From the NCBI GenBank assembly GCA_029706075.1, contig JAINUG010000386.1:62001-126000 (forward strand): DNA of 64,000 nucleotides, written 5' to 3'. Within the stretch, counting starts at the first letter, position 1. Each line of letters opens with the position of its first letter. The DNA comes from Aldrovandia affinis (taxonomy: Eukaryota > Chordata > Actinopteri > Notacanthiformes > Halosauridae). Under the pieces are notes generated by a model. The model was given only the letters and a program-made list of their open reading frames with translations, had not been told where the DNA came from and did not search any database. The translations under genes were made by a program, and so were the position numbers. This document shows positions 44,939-56,655 of this stretch, in pieces.

Positions 44939-46052
44939 GATCCATGCTGGGACCTGAGTCTCAGAAGGAGAGAAGGAGAGAAACAGTTGGGTGTCATCAG
45001 CATAACAGTGATAAGCAAAACCATGAGCAGAGATGACAGAACCAAGTGACTTGGTGTACAGGGAGAATAGGATGGGGCCTAGCACCGAGCCCTGTGGGAA
45101 TCCGGTGGAGAGGGTGTGGGGAGAGGAGAGGGGTCCTCTACAGGTTTTTTGAGGAGGGGGACAGCATAGGCACTCTTGAGGGGAGAGGGGACAGAGCCAG
45201 AGGAAAAAGAGGAGTTGATAACATTGGAGACAAAGGGAAGGATGTCCATAGCAATGGACTGGAAGAGGGGGGAAGGAATGAGATTGAGAGGGAAGGGGGT
45301 GGGACGGTGGGAGTGAACAAGTTGAAGGATGTCCGAGTCAGGGAGGGGTGAGAAGGAAGACAGAGGGGTGTGAGGTTTAGGTATTGAGATGGGTGAGGGA
45401 GGGTTAGGTCAGGGAGAGGATGGGGGGAAGGAGTTGCAAATGTTATCAACCTTCTTGTGAAAGTCCACCCTACTGTCCTCTCTCTCCATCTCATCTAGGA
45501 AACTCCCCAGTGGACCTGGAGGGCGATAAAGAACAATGATGTGCAGTTTACATGGAACAGTGACAGTGACAGCATGAAATTCAAAGGAGGAGTGTGAGAA
45601 GTGAGGAAGAGGAACAATACCAAATCTCCACAGGGGGGAGATCAGTATACCTCCCCCTCCACCTCTACCTGAGGGCCGTGGAGTGGAGAGAGCAGCGGGA
45701 GTGGCCATGTTCTGTGGAGTGATCCATGTCTTGGTGAGCGCCAGGAACTGCAGGGAGAGTAGACAGGCCTAAGCTGAGATTAAATTGTCCATTCGGACAG
45801 TGGACTGGCAGTTCCAAAGGCCGCCTGCTGCCACCATGTTGACACTGGAAGATCTAGAAGTGTGGATGAGATTGGACGGGTTGGACCTGTGAGTATAATC
45901 TAGTGAGTAGACTTCTAGGAGGTCTAGAGGAGGAGACATTGACTGGGATAGGGAGGTTGCACATGGTGTTAGATGCGGAGGAAGTAGAACAGGAAGAGAC
46001 AAAACTATGATACTTACCATGCAGGGAGCACTCCCTAGTTAGCCTCCCTCGC
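44939..46052 (-). mobile_element. L2 LINE with two internal deletions
   Basis: Three L2 blocks in correct order but with gaps: an RT block with the YADD box (about 45005-44994) ends at 45146; the linker block (LPDSDILQL-type region) spans 45147-45460; and from about 45465 comes the endonuclease block, then GGLWNCQSTVRMDNLISA (about 45825-45770). The RT fingers and most of the endonuclease-linker junction are gone. Confidence 0.65.
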
Positions 46053-46224
46053 TGGACTCACAGTTCAGCACCTATCATCCATCAGAATCACAGACCTGCT
46101 TCACCACTGTCTTACCTGCTACCTATCTGATCTGTTCATCTCTCTCAAGACCTACAAATCATCCCATCCCAGTTTTTTCCACTGTTACGACCCATTAAAA
46201 CCATACACACTGCAATAGCCGCAC

Positions 46225-46540
46225 GGTGAACCAATACAAGATGCAACAAACAAATATCCCCTCGAATCACGAGTCTTAAAAAAATAGAGGATTTATTTAG
46301 GACAAATGACAAATAATGGACATAATCACAGGTCATCGAAGGAATATACTAAAAATAAATCTAAACAGTCTACCTAAGCTCTAGCCATGGTGAACCAATA
46401 CAAGATGCAACAAACAAATATCCCCTCGAGTCACGAGTCTTAAAGAAATACAGGATTTATTTAGGACAAAGACAGATATTGGGCATAATCACAGGTCATC
46501 AAAGGAATATACTAAAAATCAATTTAAACAGTCTACTTAA
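46225..46540. repeat. 164-base tandem repeat, second unit broken by insertion
   Basis: GGTGAACCAATACAAGATGC starts units at 46225 and 46389. Unit 1 ends ACAGTCTACCTAAGCTCTAGCC; unit 2 reads ACAGTCTACTTAA and then enters the piggyBac element, resuming with GCTCTAGCC at 48073. Confidence 0.8.
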
Positions 46541-48068
46541 CCCTCTGAGGTCCGTGCTAAGCTTTTAGATGTTTTTTTATTTTGGCATGGTCTGATATTT
46601 ATCTCAATTTCATCAATTTAACACACACTTACTCCAAAGTGTTTGATATTTTTATTTGAAGGACAATCACAGCTACATTTGTATGCCATCAATAGTTTGG
46701 TCAGTATCATATGCAGCTTGTAAATAGATCTACAAACACACAAGTTAAAAATAGTAAAATTTTCTGCTGTCACAAAAGTTGTGAAAGCACACACTAAACT
46801 ATAGTGACGAATTGTTTTGCCAATGTGCGTTTGTTCATCAAGATCTTGGTTATGTAAGGGTGTGAAAACAGTTTAGCACATCTGAGATCTAAATAGCTAA
46901 AAACCTGTTTTTATCAGAACTGGTCACATTTATTTCAGGCTGTGGGAGGGCTAAATGCTAAATACCTGAATATTCATTATTCATTGTCCACACCTCTAAG
47001 ATCTGTCAGATGGGCCATCTCTCTCTCAAAGGCCATCAGTGTTATATTCTGAGTTCCTGTTCTGTTGTTTTTGGTCTTTGTTTATTTTTCATTCAGTCCT
47101 TATTCATTATTCTTTATCCAGTATTGCATTCTGCTCAAATGAACGGAATGAACGTTCTGCTCCCTGTCTGTCCTTGTTCCGTTTATTTCGAGATCCACGT
47201 GGAGTACTCCTTGTCTTGTCATGCACTTCGGGAGTTTATACTTTTCGGTTTTTCCCGCCGCGCTTATTATCTCGTTTTCTTCCTTCTTACTTTATAGATT
47301 GCACTTTGTATATATAAGGTAGATGTGTATAGTACTAACCAACTAATCTACTAACGTTAGGGATTTAGATTAAGTTACTAACACGCGAATATGTTTGGCG
47401 TCACAAGACGCTGAATTCATATATTTTCACGAGTATTTGAAAACAAGCGAAATAAATAACATTTTAGGCTGTTTGAAAAGTATTCTTCCATAGATCTTGT
47501 GTGCATATTGCAAATTGTTACGTTGCAACACGCGGAATATGTAGTCACAAGACGCGAATTCATATATTGAATATATATACGAGTATTTGATAACATGGCA
47601 AATCAAATATAGTTACTTACTCTTCGTCAGTTATTGTCTTCGCCTTTTCATCAATACTCTCAAACACTGCAGCGCAGAAAATCTTTCCATCTTGAATAAA
47701 ATTGCACGTCTGTATAAAATCTTGCTTCAAATTGTCGGGACAGTTTATGTGTTTACTGTACGTTTTCCACACATGGCCCCACGCCCCCTCCCCACACCTC
47801 CCGAAACTCGCACCTAGTTACCATGTCAATAGAAGGGGACGTTACTAAAAGGTAAAAACAGAGTAAAAAGCAAGGTTTACTTTTGGTCTAATTAACCTAA
47901 TTTAAAAAATCCCATTTGATTTGCCAGTGCTCAAATCGGAAAGTCGCGATTCTAAGGTTTCTGTCAATGTTTTTGTCGCGGGTGTATGATAAAATATCGC
48001 GAAGTTAGAAATAGTAATATACTTTTATTGCTGCTGGGAGCGGCGCCGCTCCCGTCGACCTCAGGGGG
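46541..48068. mobile_element. Non-autonomous piggyBac-like element, TTAA target
   Basis: TTAA (46537-46540) + CCCTCTGAGGTC... and ...GACCTCAGGGGG + TTAA (48069-48072). The right end has a perfect 18-base palindrome GGGAGCGGCGCCGCTCCC (48036-48053) at the position where the 27454 copy has a different hairpin. The interior shares blocks with the 27454 and 34804 copies (GAATTCATATATT...ACGAGTATTTGA). No transposase motif is visible. Confidence 0.7.
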
Positions 48069-48589
48069 TTAAGCTCTAGCCATAGACAAGACAGATTCTA
48101 ACCTCTCTCCCATATACATCTGAAGGACATTCTTCTGCAAACTGCTTCCCTACTCTAGCTTGACTAGCTAAAGTACATAAGAAAAGGTATCACACAAGAC
48201 AAGGTGGACAAGCAAGTGAAGCAATAATCTTTGCAAGTTTCTCAAACACAGCTGAATGGCACAAAATCACAGAAGGCAAAAATTGTGAAGAAAAATCTTC
48301 TTCTTCCCGCCCCCTGCTTATAAACTCCAGACAGAGGCGTGGCCAGATGAGGTCGAGGACAGTATAATTGAGGGATGATCCAATCAGGTGCAGTGTGATC
48401 ACACAGCCTAAGCATGGCCTCAATCAGCAATCACAACAGCAGGAAAATGCTTTCAGACAGCAATCAAGAACTTGCTATTTTTGAGTTCACAAGTTCACCC
48501 ATATCACCCCCATGCCACTTCTCCCCCCTCCTCACTCACCCTCTGCCTCCAATACATAAAAAACTGTATGACTCAAAACCTCTTCAAAC

Positions 48590-48716
48590 TGAGTTAAACA
48601 CTGAAATAATCATCCATGCCCTTGTTACCTCTCGGGTGGATTACTGCAATGCTCTCCTTCTTGGTATCCCCAACAAACTCCGTAATAAATTCCAACTGGC
48701 CCTTATGGCCAGCTAG
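48590..48716 (+). mobile_element. Small LINE (L2/CR1-like) RT fragment
   Basis: The forward frame reads IIHALVTSRVDYCNALLLGI followed by PNKLRNKFQLALM, the conserved thumb segment after the RT palm, and then stops. Fragment only. Confidence 0.6.
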
Positions 48717-48762
48717 ACATAAAATTATTAACTAGCTATGTTAATAAATGTGTAAATGTTCT

Positions 48763-48995
48763 AATGTAAGGAACCACATGTCTGGAATGAAAGCTTCTTT
48801 TTTCCCTGCTGCGAATGATGTGTGAATGTGTATATGTGCTGACCAACCATCATTGTGGGTGAATGCTTGTGCCCCGTGTGATTATGTGCTTGTGCTTTGT
48901 ACTTCCTATGCACTACACGCTTTATTTTAATAAAGTAGTACTGCAATGGAAAAGCAAAGTCTCATGACTCTTGATTCTGTGGCATTCACCGCTAC
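48763..48995 (+). mobile_element. Possible solo LTR (family H)
   Basis: TGTAAGGAAC...CACCGCTACA with TTTAATAAAGTAG near 48930. The termini are LTR-like, but no target duplication is visible. Low certainty. Confidence 0.35.
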
Positions 48996-49107
48996 ATTAT
49001 TATCTGCTGTCATCTTGGCATATGTGTCTCTTATTTATTTTATCTTGTTTAAATGGATGTTTTATCTAACTCCTCCCACTGTACTGCGACCTTGGGTTTT
49101 CTTGAAA

Positions 49108-50345
49108 GTAGTGGTGGGCATTACATTTCCTTTCGGGGACATGGATCCTTTGACAACAGTTACCTAAAAGGATTCATTCACCAGTTCCTTTGCTGCTATC
49201 GTTTAGACTCCCACGAATGAGAATGAGAGTTATGTAGTGACTGGGTCCGACTCCGTCAGTAAATATTGTTTAACTGAGTCAATCATTCAATTTAAATGAA
49301 GATAAATTTCAAGGGACCGTGTAACAATAGGATACATAAAAACAATAAAAGCATAATATAAAAACAATGATAATATTTAATTGGTTTAACATGGAAAAAA
49401 CTGCCTAAAAATAAAAGCCTTTCATGATTAATTTCTCAGATCAGAAGGAAAATCTCCAAATTTAAAAAATTATAAACAAATGCTTGAAAGGACAACCTTT
49501 CTAAGTAGGCTACATATTACCAAGTGAGCATTCACATGGATTAAAATGTCCATTAATAAATATAGCCTATGTGCCATCTAGGTATTAATGTTGGCTAACT
49601 TATGGTGTGACCTGCATTGTGTCAGTTTCCTGCATCATAGCCTACATTGTTCACCAAGCTATCTGCACCAATGTTAAAACAACGTTGACCTTTAGAATGA
49701 TCAACAAAGTTGTGATACATTCGTAAAGCCTTCAAACATATTATTTTTGAATAAAGGAATATACTGATGTGGTTCCATTTCTCGAGTTGTGACTAGAGCA
49801 AGTTTGCGATTCTGCCTTAGAAAATATTGTGACGTATCCGTTGGGAAATAGCCTTTGTTCACTGTTTATTTAATTACTAATTGGGGGTAAGCTATAGGCT
49901 AAGCGTTTCTCAGATGTGACTGCTGGGCTAAGCAACTAGTGTAAACCAGTTGCTTATCATTTTATACTCAGTCTTAGGCAAGTTCGTTATTGCAATATGA
50001 AGACATTATGGGGAGGGAGAGACGTACAGCTGCAGCGACTACGTAGGCTCCTTCTGGATCCGGACCTGCCTCATGGAACGAGGAAGGAGAGAAACAGCAT
50101 GTCCAGTTCCAGTTCCTTCACAGATTCGGTCCTCAGTCTTACTATTGCTTTTGGTCACCCCGACGGGAGGGGCTCAGAGAGCACGCCCAGCTCAAGCGCT
50201 TCAGTACTCTCATTGGCTAATAGCTACTACAGACCAGAGCCCAATGGTGGAAATGGTTATATAGGAGGAGTCGCTGCAGTTTCAACAAATGGCAGTTCCC
50301 AACTTTAGATTAACCAAAGGAACGAGTCTGTTCCTCTTATTTGGG
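49108..50345. other. Possible DNA-transposon remnant with promoter-like region
   Basis: GTAGTGGTGGGCATTACATT at 49108 and GGAACGAGTCTGTTCC near 50319 resemble ends of common fish DNA elements. A CCAAT-type CATTGGCTAATAG (50210) and TTATATAGG (50254) form a promoter-like pair. A 103-codon frame at 49997-50308 overlies this region and has no recognisable motif, so it is not called as a gene. Confidence 0.3.
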
Positions 50346-50349
50346 ACAA

Positions 50350-51800
50350 GGGTCACTGAACTCTGTCGCAGTCGTCCAGCTGCCCCTCCCTGAAAGCCAT
50401 TCCGAAAACATCCACCACGTCGTCCTTCAGGAGATCCCAGAAGGCTTGATAAAACTCAGCTGGGATTCCATCAGGACCAGGAGCTTTATGTAAGTTAAGG
50501 GAGCGCATGGCCTGGATGAGCTCCATGGTGCTCAGCTGCCCCTCCATGCTCTGTCCCTCCAGGCATCTGTCCAGGCCATCCAGGAAGGTGTCCATGAGAG
50601 CCCCGTCCGTGGGCCTATTGGCATACAGACCCAGGTAGAACTCCCTGGCCACCTCCCAGACCTCTACCTCTTCAGACACCACCACGCCTGCATTGTTATA
50701 CAGGGAGAGAATATCCGTTTTCCTTGTCCGTGCCTTGCGGAAGAAGTGGCGAGTGCATCTCTCGTCCTCCTCAAGACCCTGGAGTTTGGAGCCTAAGATA
50801 TATTTCCTCCATTCCTCCAGACAGAGGGTGGAGAGATGCTGTTTGGTCTGGGCCACTTCCATGCTCCTGGAGGAGGCTCAGTCTTTGGAGGGCATTATTA
50901 TGGTGGTTATAAGCTGCTCTCCTTTCCCTTGCCTTCCTCTGTCCGACTGCCCGGAAGTAGCCCTGGACCCGGTCCTTCACCATCTCCCACCACTCTATCT
51001 AGGAGTCAACAAGGTATCTTCTCGAGAAGGAGAGGCATACTTTGGGGTCCTGTAGATGGCTGGTATTCATCCTCCACGGACCCCTACCCGCCGTGATGGT
51101 CTTCTCCCAGTCCATGGACACGGCCACCCTGTGGTGGTCTGAGAAGTGCACTGCTCCAATGGTATAGGAGCGCACTCTCAGGCCTGAAGAAACAAAAACA
51201 TGTCTATTCTGGAGAAGGGAGGCGCAGAGGACTCACCCATGTGTATTGGGGAGAGGCACCCCGGCGTCATGGAGGAGAAATCTTCTATGATTGACCGCAG
51301 CTCCCTGCTGGATTGGTCCCTCATTGGTCTGCTGCGGTCTTCATCCCTAAGGGCACAGTTGAAATCCCCGCCATGACCACCGGCATACGGGGGGTGATTA
51401 ATGATCCGAGTTTTGTAAATAGGGAGACCCTCTCGGCCTTGCTATTAGGGCCATACACATTGATCACCTGGAGTGAGGAACCCCCAATGTCGAGGTCGGT
51501 GATGAGAATTCGCCCACTCTCTACTATATCAGATTATGTTATTCTGAAATAGAGGTTGTCTGATTGGCTCACGGCCTTGCGCACCTACTCATGTAATGTT
51601 CACTGGACATAACTTGTTTAATACCAGTTTAAAATACGCGTTGTTGGCGCACTTTAGATATTTATGAGCCCAGGGCTCTGATTCTGAGTAAGACATTTGC
51701 CGGGGCACAAAATCTGATTCTTGGCATTTGCTGGGGCTGTGCTGTAAGCACTGCCCATACTCCTGTAGGAGGATGATGTCAGAGGGCACATATCAGATAT
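50350..51800 (-). mobile_element. Tx1-clade LINE fragment (endonuclease to RT start)
   Basis: The reverse strand carries parts missing from the 6.8-10.6 kb copy: SDHHRVAV (about 51140, the SDH catalytic motif of the endonuclease), QRKARERRAAYNH (about 50930), then EEWRKYILGSKLQGLEEDER (about 50815) and AREFYLGLYANRPTDGALMD, and LHKAPGPDGIPAEFYQAFWD before it stops at 50350. An N-terminal piece SDIILLQEYG is found at about 51785-51755 after an inserted segment (about 51545-51740). The RT palm is absent. Confidence 0.7.
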
Positions 51801-52166
51801 GTATTATGAATGTGTAAACAAGAAAAAAGCACATGGAATCAGATATTTTCAGAACCGTTTTGGGCCACATTCATGTGTATAAATAAATCCAACAGAAATC
51901 TGATATCTGCCACTGCGACTGTCATCTAAAAGCACAGATTGGAATTTCACCGTCATTCTGATTTTCACATCATTCAAATGCAACACTACTTTTTCAATAT
52001 GCTTGAAGTTCAATATTGAGGAGTTTGATATGCTTCATCCGGGTATTTCAATATCTGGGTTACAGTGTATAGAAAGGCAACAGCAGCGGTGGTACCAGGT
52101 AAGCGAGGGTGAGTCAAATGTGGTGAAAATAACCTGGTTTATCGCAATCTTTTTTTTGCTAAAGTC
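51801..52166. other. Spacer with AATCAGATATT-type repeat, no gene
   Basis: Contains ATCAGATATGT and AATCTGATATCTG as loosely inverted phrases, reminiscent of fish MITEs, without defined ends. Confidence 0.3.
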
Positions 52167-52850
52167 TGGTGTAATAGGGTTTATTGTACATAATGCAAAC
52201 TTAAATACAAGAAACTTGGCTGGTTCGTGAAAACAGCTCTACCCCCTTCCCATACATCTGGTTTTTAACATGTCATAAACCCCTCCTGCATCGGAGCTTA
52301 ACGTCATCACCACACCCACCTGACTCAACCCCTCCCCATGATCTCATCACATTGCCATTCTCCCTTGTGGCCACTTTTACTCTCATCCATCATTAGTTCT
52401 TTGTTCTTCCCTCTTTAATAAAAATAACTAAACAGAAATAAACAGACACTTCAGCTGACCTAACTGTGGACTATATATAGACATATATCATGTACTGATA
52501 ATTTTATTTGCTAAATGGCTACATCATTCTCACACAATTTATACAGATTATACCCCAATTCCAGGGGTTTGTAATCTATCCGCCGTGCAACTCGGGAATG
52601 CTGACAGTACATTTTATAGAATCCCAGTGACGGGTGAACCCTGGTGGATTTCTTTCATGATCATTTATCTAGTGAGGGGAGGACTACGGTTACTTTGAAC
52701 TACAAACTGCAGTGCCAGAACCTTGAGTTCCAGACCGCACGGTCCGGATCTCTCCTGTAAACATAGTCATTACCTCATCGGACAGAGACAGTTTTACGAC
52801 TGCACAAACAGACACTTGGGCCTTCGACTTCAATTCATTCATTCATGACA
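52167..52850 (-). mobile_element. ERV-A-related LTR, reverse-strand copy
   Basis: Reverse complement of the ERV-A LTR: CTCGGGAATGCTGACAGTAC, CATCGGAGCTTAACGTCATC and AGGGTTTATTGTAC (52168). It begins (reverse) TGTCATGAATG at 52850 and lacks the final approximately 100 bases of the LTR. It retains the region that the 995-1885 copy lost. Confidence 0.65.
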
Positions 52851-52939
52851 TAATTCTTGTATCTTTTGTATAATGAGTTGTGTGTCCCTGCATAATTTAT
52901 ATGCCTAACACATCTGTTTAATTTAAAGTTCTTGGTGTC

Positions 52940-53176
52940 TGTTGTGTTCTGTGGTACATGTTACAATAGGTATACATACTTACCTCTAGAGGTCACTGTG
53001 TTAACTCCTGCTTACCTCTAGTATTCCATATCCTGTTAGGATGTGACGTAGTGTGGGGGAGAAGTGTGGAGAAGAAAGACTGAATGGATGCCATGTGCTG
53101 TTCTAGCTCTGAAGTAAAACGAACCTTGATTAGCGTGACTGCCTTGCCTCTTGCCTCTTGATTCCGCAACATAACA
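52940..53176 (+). repeat. Gypsy 5' LTR
   Basis: TGTTGTG...ATAACA, 237 bases. Compared with the 3' LTR I see changes at CACTGTG/CACAGTG, GTGTGGG/GTGCGGG, AACGAAC/AACAAAC, AGCGTG/AGCATG and two in the last 25 bases. Confidence 0.9.
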
Positions 53177-53189
53177 AATTGGCGACGAG

Positions 53190-54100
53190 GATGTCGGGAT
53201 CAGTTCCAACCCCTGCGCAGTTTCTTCCGTGTGTGGGTGAGCCAGCAATCCCGTTTGAAACTTGGCGGAAAATATTCGATAACTACCTTCTAGTTATTAA
53301 CGCTACGGGAAATGCGTGGCCAGATGTCAGACGCCGTGCTATCTTACTGCATTGCTTAGGCACGGAGGGTCAGCGTCTATTTTATAGCTTACCAAACGGA
53401 GGCACTACTTACGAGGAGGCTATGTCCGCGTTAGAAGCACATTTCGTGCCGAAAGCTAATGTCGTAGCTTGCCGTCACAAGTTCAGACAACGTGCACAAA
53501 GGCTTGACGAGACTGTAACGCAGTACATTACTGCATTGCGTGAGCTAGCGGTTCCATGCCAGTTTGCATCTATGGAAAACGAGATGTTGCGGGACCAACT
53601 AATTGAACGGGTTTATCTACCTGCGATCAAGGATAAACTTCTAATGGAGGACGAACTTACTTTAGAAAACGTTAGCGTGCCAAGTGGAGTCAGCAGTGAA
53701 TAATGCTTCTCTTCTCTCCGGTGGAAATACAGCTACTCCAGTGCAGGCTATTACAGCTAAGCCTGGCATTCGGCAGCAACGTAAAAACCGCTCCTCCGGA
53801 CAACCGTCTCATTCTCATACAGCACATTCAGGACATGCATCTGGAAAACAGGGTAGGAATTGTTTTCGTTGCGGATCTACAAAGCACCTAGCTAATGCTA
53901 AAGACTGCCCTGCCGTATCGTCCACTTGCAATAACTGTGGTAAAACAGGACACTTTGCTAAAGTTTGCAAATCGGGGGCCAAAGAAGTACGGGAAGTTTC
54001 TATACCGGAAGTTACGATTCTTTGTCTGAATGACGTGTCCACCAATGATAAAATCTACTGTAGCGTAGATATCGATACTCGAATGGCAGTGTTCATGCTG
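53190..54100 (+). pseudogene. Gypsy gag with two CCHC knuckles
   Basis: Met at 53190, 14 bases after the LTR end, starts the capsid-like reading: PFETWRKIFDNYLLVI, LLHCLGTEGQRLFYSLPNGG, ALRELAVPCQF and MLRDQLIERV. A frameshift near 53690 breaks it before the zinc knuckles CFRCGSTKHLANAKDC (about 53860-53905) and CNNCGKTGHFAKVC (about 53930-53970), which bind RNA. Capsid and nucleocapsid regions correspond to the gag at 11905-12440. Non-functional as it stands. Confidence 0.8.
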
Positions 54101-54495
54101 TCGAGCTGCTGGTTGACACTGGGTCATCTGTCTCGATCCTGCCAGAGACATTATACAAGAGACATTTTGCAAACTGCCCGTTAACCGAGCCCCGGGTTAA
54201 ATTAGTTACTTATTCCAGAGACCCTTTGCCTGTGCTGGGTTGCCTTGATGCTTTCGTTGCCCATGATAACGCGTGTCATCAAATGCTCACGTTCTACATC
54301 GTCAAGTCCGGATCTCCGTTGTTAGGCATGGACCTAATCCGTGCACTAAATTGCCACATTGTCGGGGACACGGTTCTGACGAAAACGGCACCGATATGCG
54401 AAACACATGCCGATACCATTACTAATGATAGCGACAAGCCAGTTGGATGCGTTAAGGGATTCGTTCATAAAGTGCAAGTAAACGAGTGTTAAACC
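54101..54495 (+). pseudogene. Gypsy aspartic protease
   Basis: After a frame change from gag, the reading has LVDTGSSVSILP with the catalytic Asp at 54115, the D-T/S-G signature of retroviral-type aspartic proteases, and later GSPLLGMDLI (about 54310-54340), matching the flap/C-terminal region before the RT. A stop at 54490 ends the frame. It would cut gag-pol in an active element. Confidence 0.75.
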
Positions 54496-54794
54496 TGTGC
54501 AACAAAAAATTACGTCGATTACCCTTGTCAGTGCGTGAAGAGGTGGCATGCGAAATTCAGCGTCTGCTCAAAGCTGGAATTATAGAGCCCATTGATGCTT
54601 CCCCGTGGGTCTCACCTCTCGTAGTAACACGAAAAAAACAAGGAGGCATTCAAGTCTGCGTCGACTTACGTGAGCCCAACAAAAGTGTTATCATGGACTC
54701 ACATCCACTGCCTCACATTGAGGACCTGTTTGCTGAATTGAAGGGTGCAATACTGTTCTCCCAAATAGATTTAGAGCAAATTACGTCACGGTAG
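54486..54794 (+). pseudogene. Gypsy reverse transcriptase, N-terminal fingers only
   Basis: Reads LPLSVREEVACEIQRLLKAG, IIEPIDASPWVSPLVVTRKK, VDLREPNKSV and FSQIDLE, i.e. the fingers and the first catalytic Asp strand. The text then breaks near 54778 and resumes at NYVTVVEPLRSLL, which normally lies beyond the palm and thumb. The catalytic Tyr-x-Asp-Asp box and about 190 residues are missing. Confidence 0.8.
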
Positions 54795-54802
54795 TTGAGC
54801 CC

Positions 54803-56494
54803 TTGCGAAGTCTGCTGAGAGCAACATCACAGACTGACATTGAATGGACAGAGAATGCAGAGAACAGTTTCCAAACATTGAAATCATTACTGATTAACAG
54901 CCCTGCACTTACTCTATTTGATCTGAGCCTACTGACATTCGTCTCTACCGACGCTTCTGATTACGGGTTAGGTGGCGTCCTGTCCCAGCTGCACCCGGAC
55001 GGTAGCGAGCGCGTAGTGGCGTTTGCCTCTCGGACACTTTCACCTGCAGAGAGGAAGTACAGCACAGTAGAAAAAGAGGCATTAGGGTGCATATTCGCGG
55101 TGGAGAGGTGGAGAACGTATCTTTGGGGACGCCGATTCACCCTCAGAACCGATCACCAAGCGCTTACAACTCTGCTGGCTACAAAAGGCATGAATCGCGC
55201 TGGAATGCGAATAGCACGCTGGTCGGCGAGGCTCTTGTGCTATCAATATGACATTGTCCACTGTCCTGGCAAGATAAATTTTGCCGCTGATTGTCTCTCC
55301 AGATTACCAATTTCCTGTACAGATGCTGAACTGACAGTGGAACCAGAGCTGGTCGCTGAAATTGCTCCTCTCCTCACGGCGCTGTCTATAGCTGATTTCA
55401 CAGCAGCGTGTGAAATGTGCCCTGAGCTGACACAGCTGCGTGCACAGATTCAGAATGGTTGGCCAATGTCGAGAAACGCTGTGGCGAACGAACTTTCAGG
55501 TTATTTCTCTGTGCGCCATGAACTTTCCGTTGATTCTCCTCTCATCATGCATGGTTCACGATTGCTAGTGCCGGCTTCTCTGCGTGCCAGAATAACTCAT
55601 TTGGCACACGAAGGGCACCAAGGGATTGTGCGCACCAAACAACGCCTGCGTGAGCTATATTGGTGGCCGCGTATGGATACTATGGTCAACGACATGATCG
55701 CTTCATGTGTTACTTGTCAAATGAGTGACAAATCCGTGAGGACCTATCCTTCCCCAATGCAACCTGTGGACCTCCCAGACGGTCCCTTCCAAAAAGTCGC
55801 GATGGACATAGTGGGTCCTTTCGAGCGTGGTTCCCACGACTGCCGTTTTGCCATCACACTCGTGGACTACTTCAGTAAGTGGCCAGAGGTGGCATTTGCG
55901 CCACAGGTCACGACGGACACGGTGACGTCCTTCCTTACAACCGTGTTCGCCAGAGAAGGAAACCCATGCTCCATTGTAACTGACAACGGAAGTCAATTCT
56001 GCTCCACAGCCTTTTCAGAGTTTCTAAGGGAGAGAGGGGTTAAACATATCCATACTAGTGTTTACCACCCCCAAGCCAATGGCGCAGTGGAACGATTCAA
56101 CAGGGTCTTGAAAGACTGTATCCAGGCTGCCGAAACTCACCACAAACCGTGGAAACAGGAAGTGACCACACTCCTTCAAAGTTATCGTGCGACAGTGCAT
56201 GCAACGACTAATCAGTCTCCATTCCAACTCCTGCGGGGACGGCCGATGCGCACGAAACTGGATATCCTACCAGTCCGTGACCAAGAGGGACACCGGAATG
56301 TCCGCGAACGCGTTACTCTACAACAAGAGAAAAGCAAACGTTATACAGATCAGAAACGTGGAGCGAAAGTACGAATTTCAAACCTGGAGATAAGGTACGA
56401 GTGCGCAAACCTTTCCACGTCAAGAAAGCTGAGGCCAGGTTCGCCTCTCCTGTTTCGGTCGAGCGTCAGACCGGGCCGAGCTCATTCCTGCTGA
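54803..56494 (+). pseudogene. Gypsy RNase H and integrase, long open frame
   Basis: 563 codons without a stop. RNase H: STDASDYGLGG (Asp50), KEALGCIFAVE and RTDHQAL (Asp118). Integrase: zinc-binding H269, H272, C302 and C305 around HLAHEGHQG and CVTC; the core triad is D335 (AMDIVGPF), D394 (VTDNGSQF) and E430 (NGAVERF). All catalytic residues of both domains are present. Near 56375 a one-base shift moves the C-terminal domain into another frame. It has no RT in front, so it cannot drive its own reverse transcription. Confidence 0.85.
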
Positions 56495-56655
56495 GCGACG
56501 GAAGAAGATGGAATGCGGAGCGCCTGTCTCGGTGTACCAGCGCGCAGTTGCCAATTCCTGAGCCGAGTGGTGGACTGACTGAAATGGCTCCAGAAGTTCA
56601 GCGGAGTAACCGCCAGAGACATCCACCACCGTGGGTTAAGGACTTTGTTATGTGA
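56380..56655 (+). pseudogene. Gypsy integrase C-terminal domain, shifted frame
   Basis: Reads FKPGDKVRVRKPFHVKKAEA, then RFASPVSV, and ends WVKDFVM with a stop at 56653. This is the SH3-like C-terminal part of integrase (GDKV...). It is out of frame with the main pol frame by a single base near 56375. Confidence 0.7.

Larger units (their letters stand above)
46185..48438 (-). mobile_element. LTR-like element (family G) split by piggyBac
   Basis: On the reverse strand it could start TGTTGTGATTGC (48438) and end GGGTCGTAACA (46185), with TTTATAAGCAGGGGGCGGG near 48320 (TATA and GC box) and CCTAAATAAATCC near 46290 (polyadenylation signal). A 164-base tandem repeat (46225-46388 and from 46389) lies near its 3' end, and the second unit is interrupted by the piggyBac element. 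Termini are inferred and no target duplication was found. Confidence 0.4.

Noticed and set aside
49997..50308. 103-codon forward frame as a host gene
   Set aside because: No motif, low-complexity Ser/Gly composition, and overlap with CCAAT/TATA-like promoter sequence in a likely transposon remnant.
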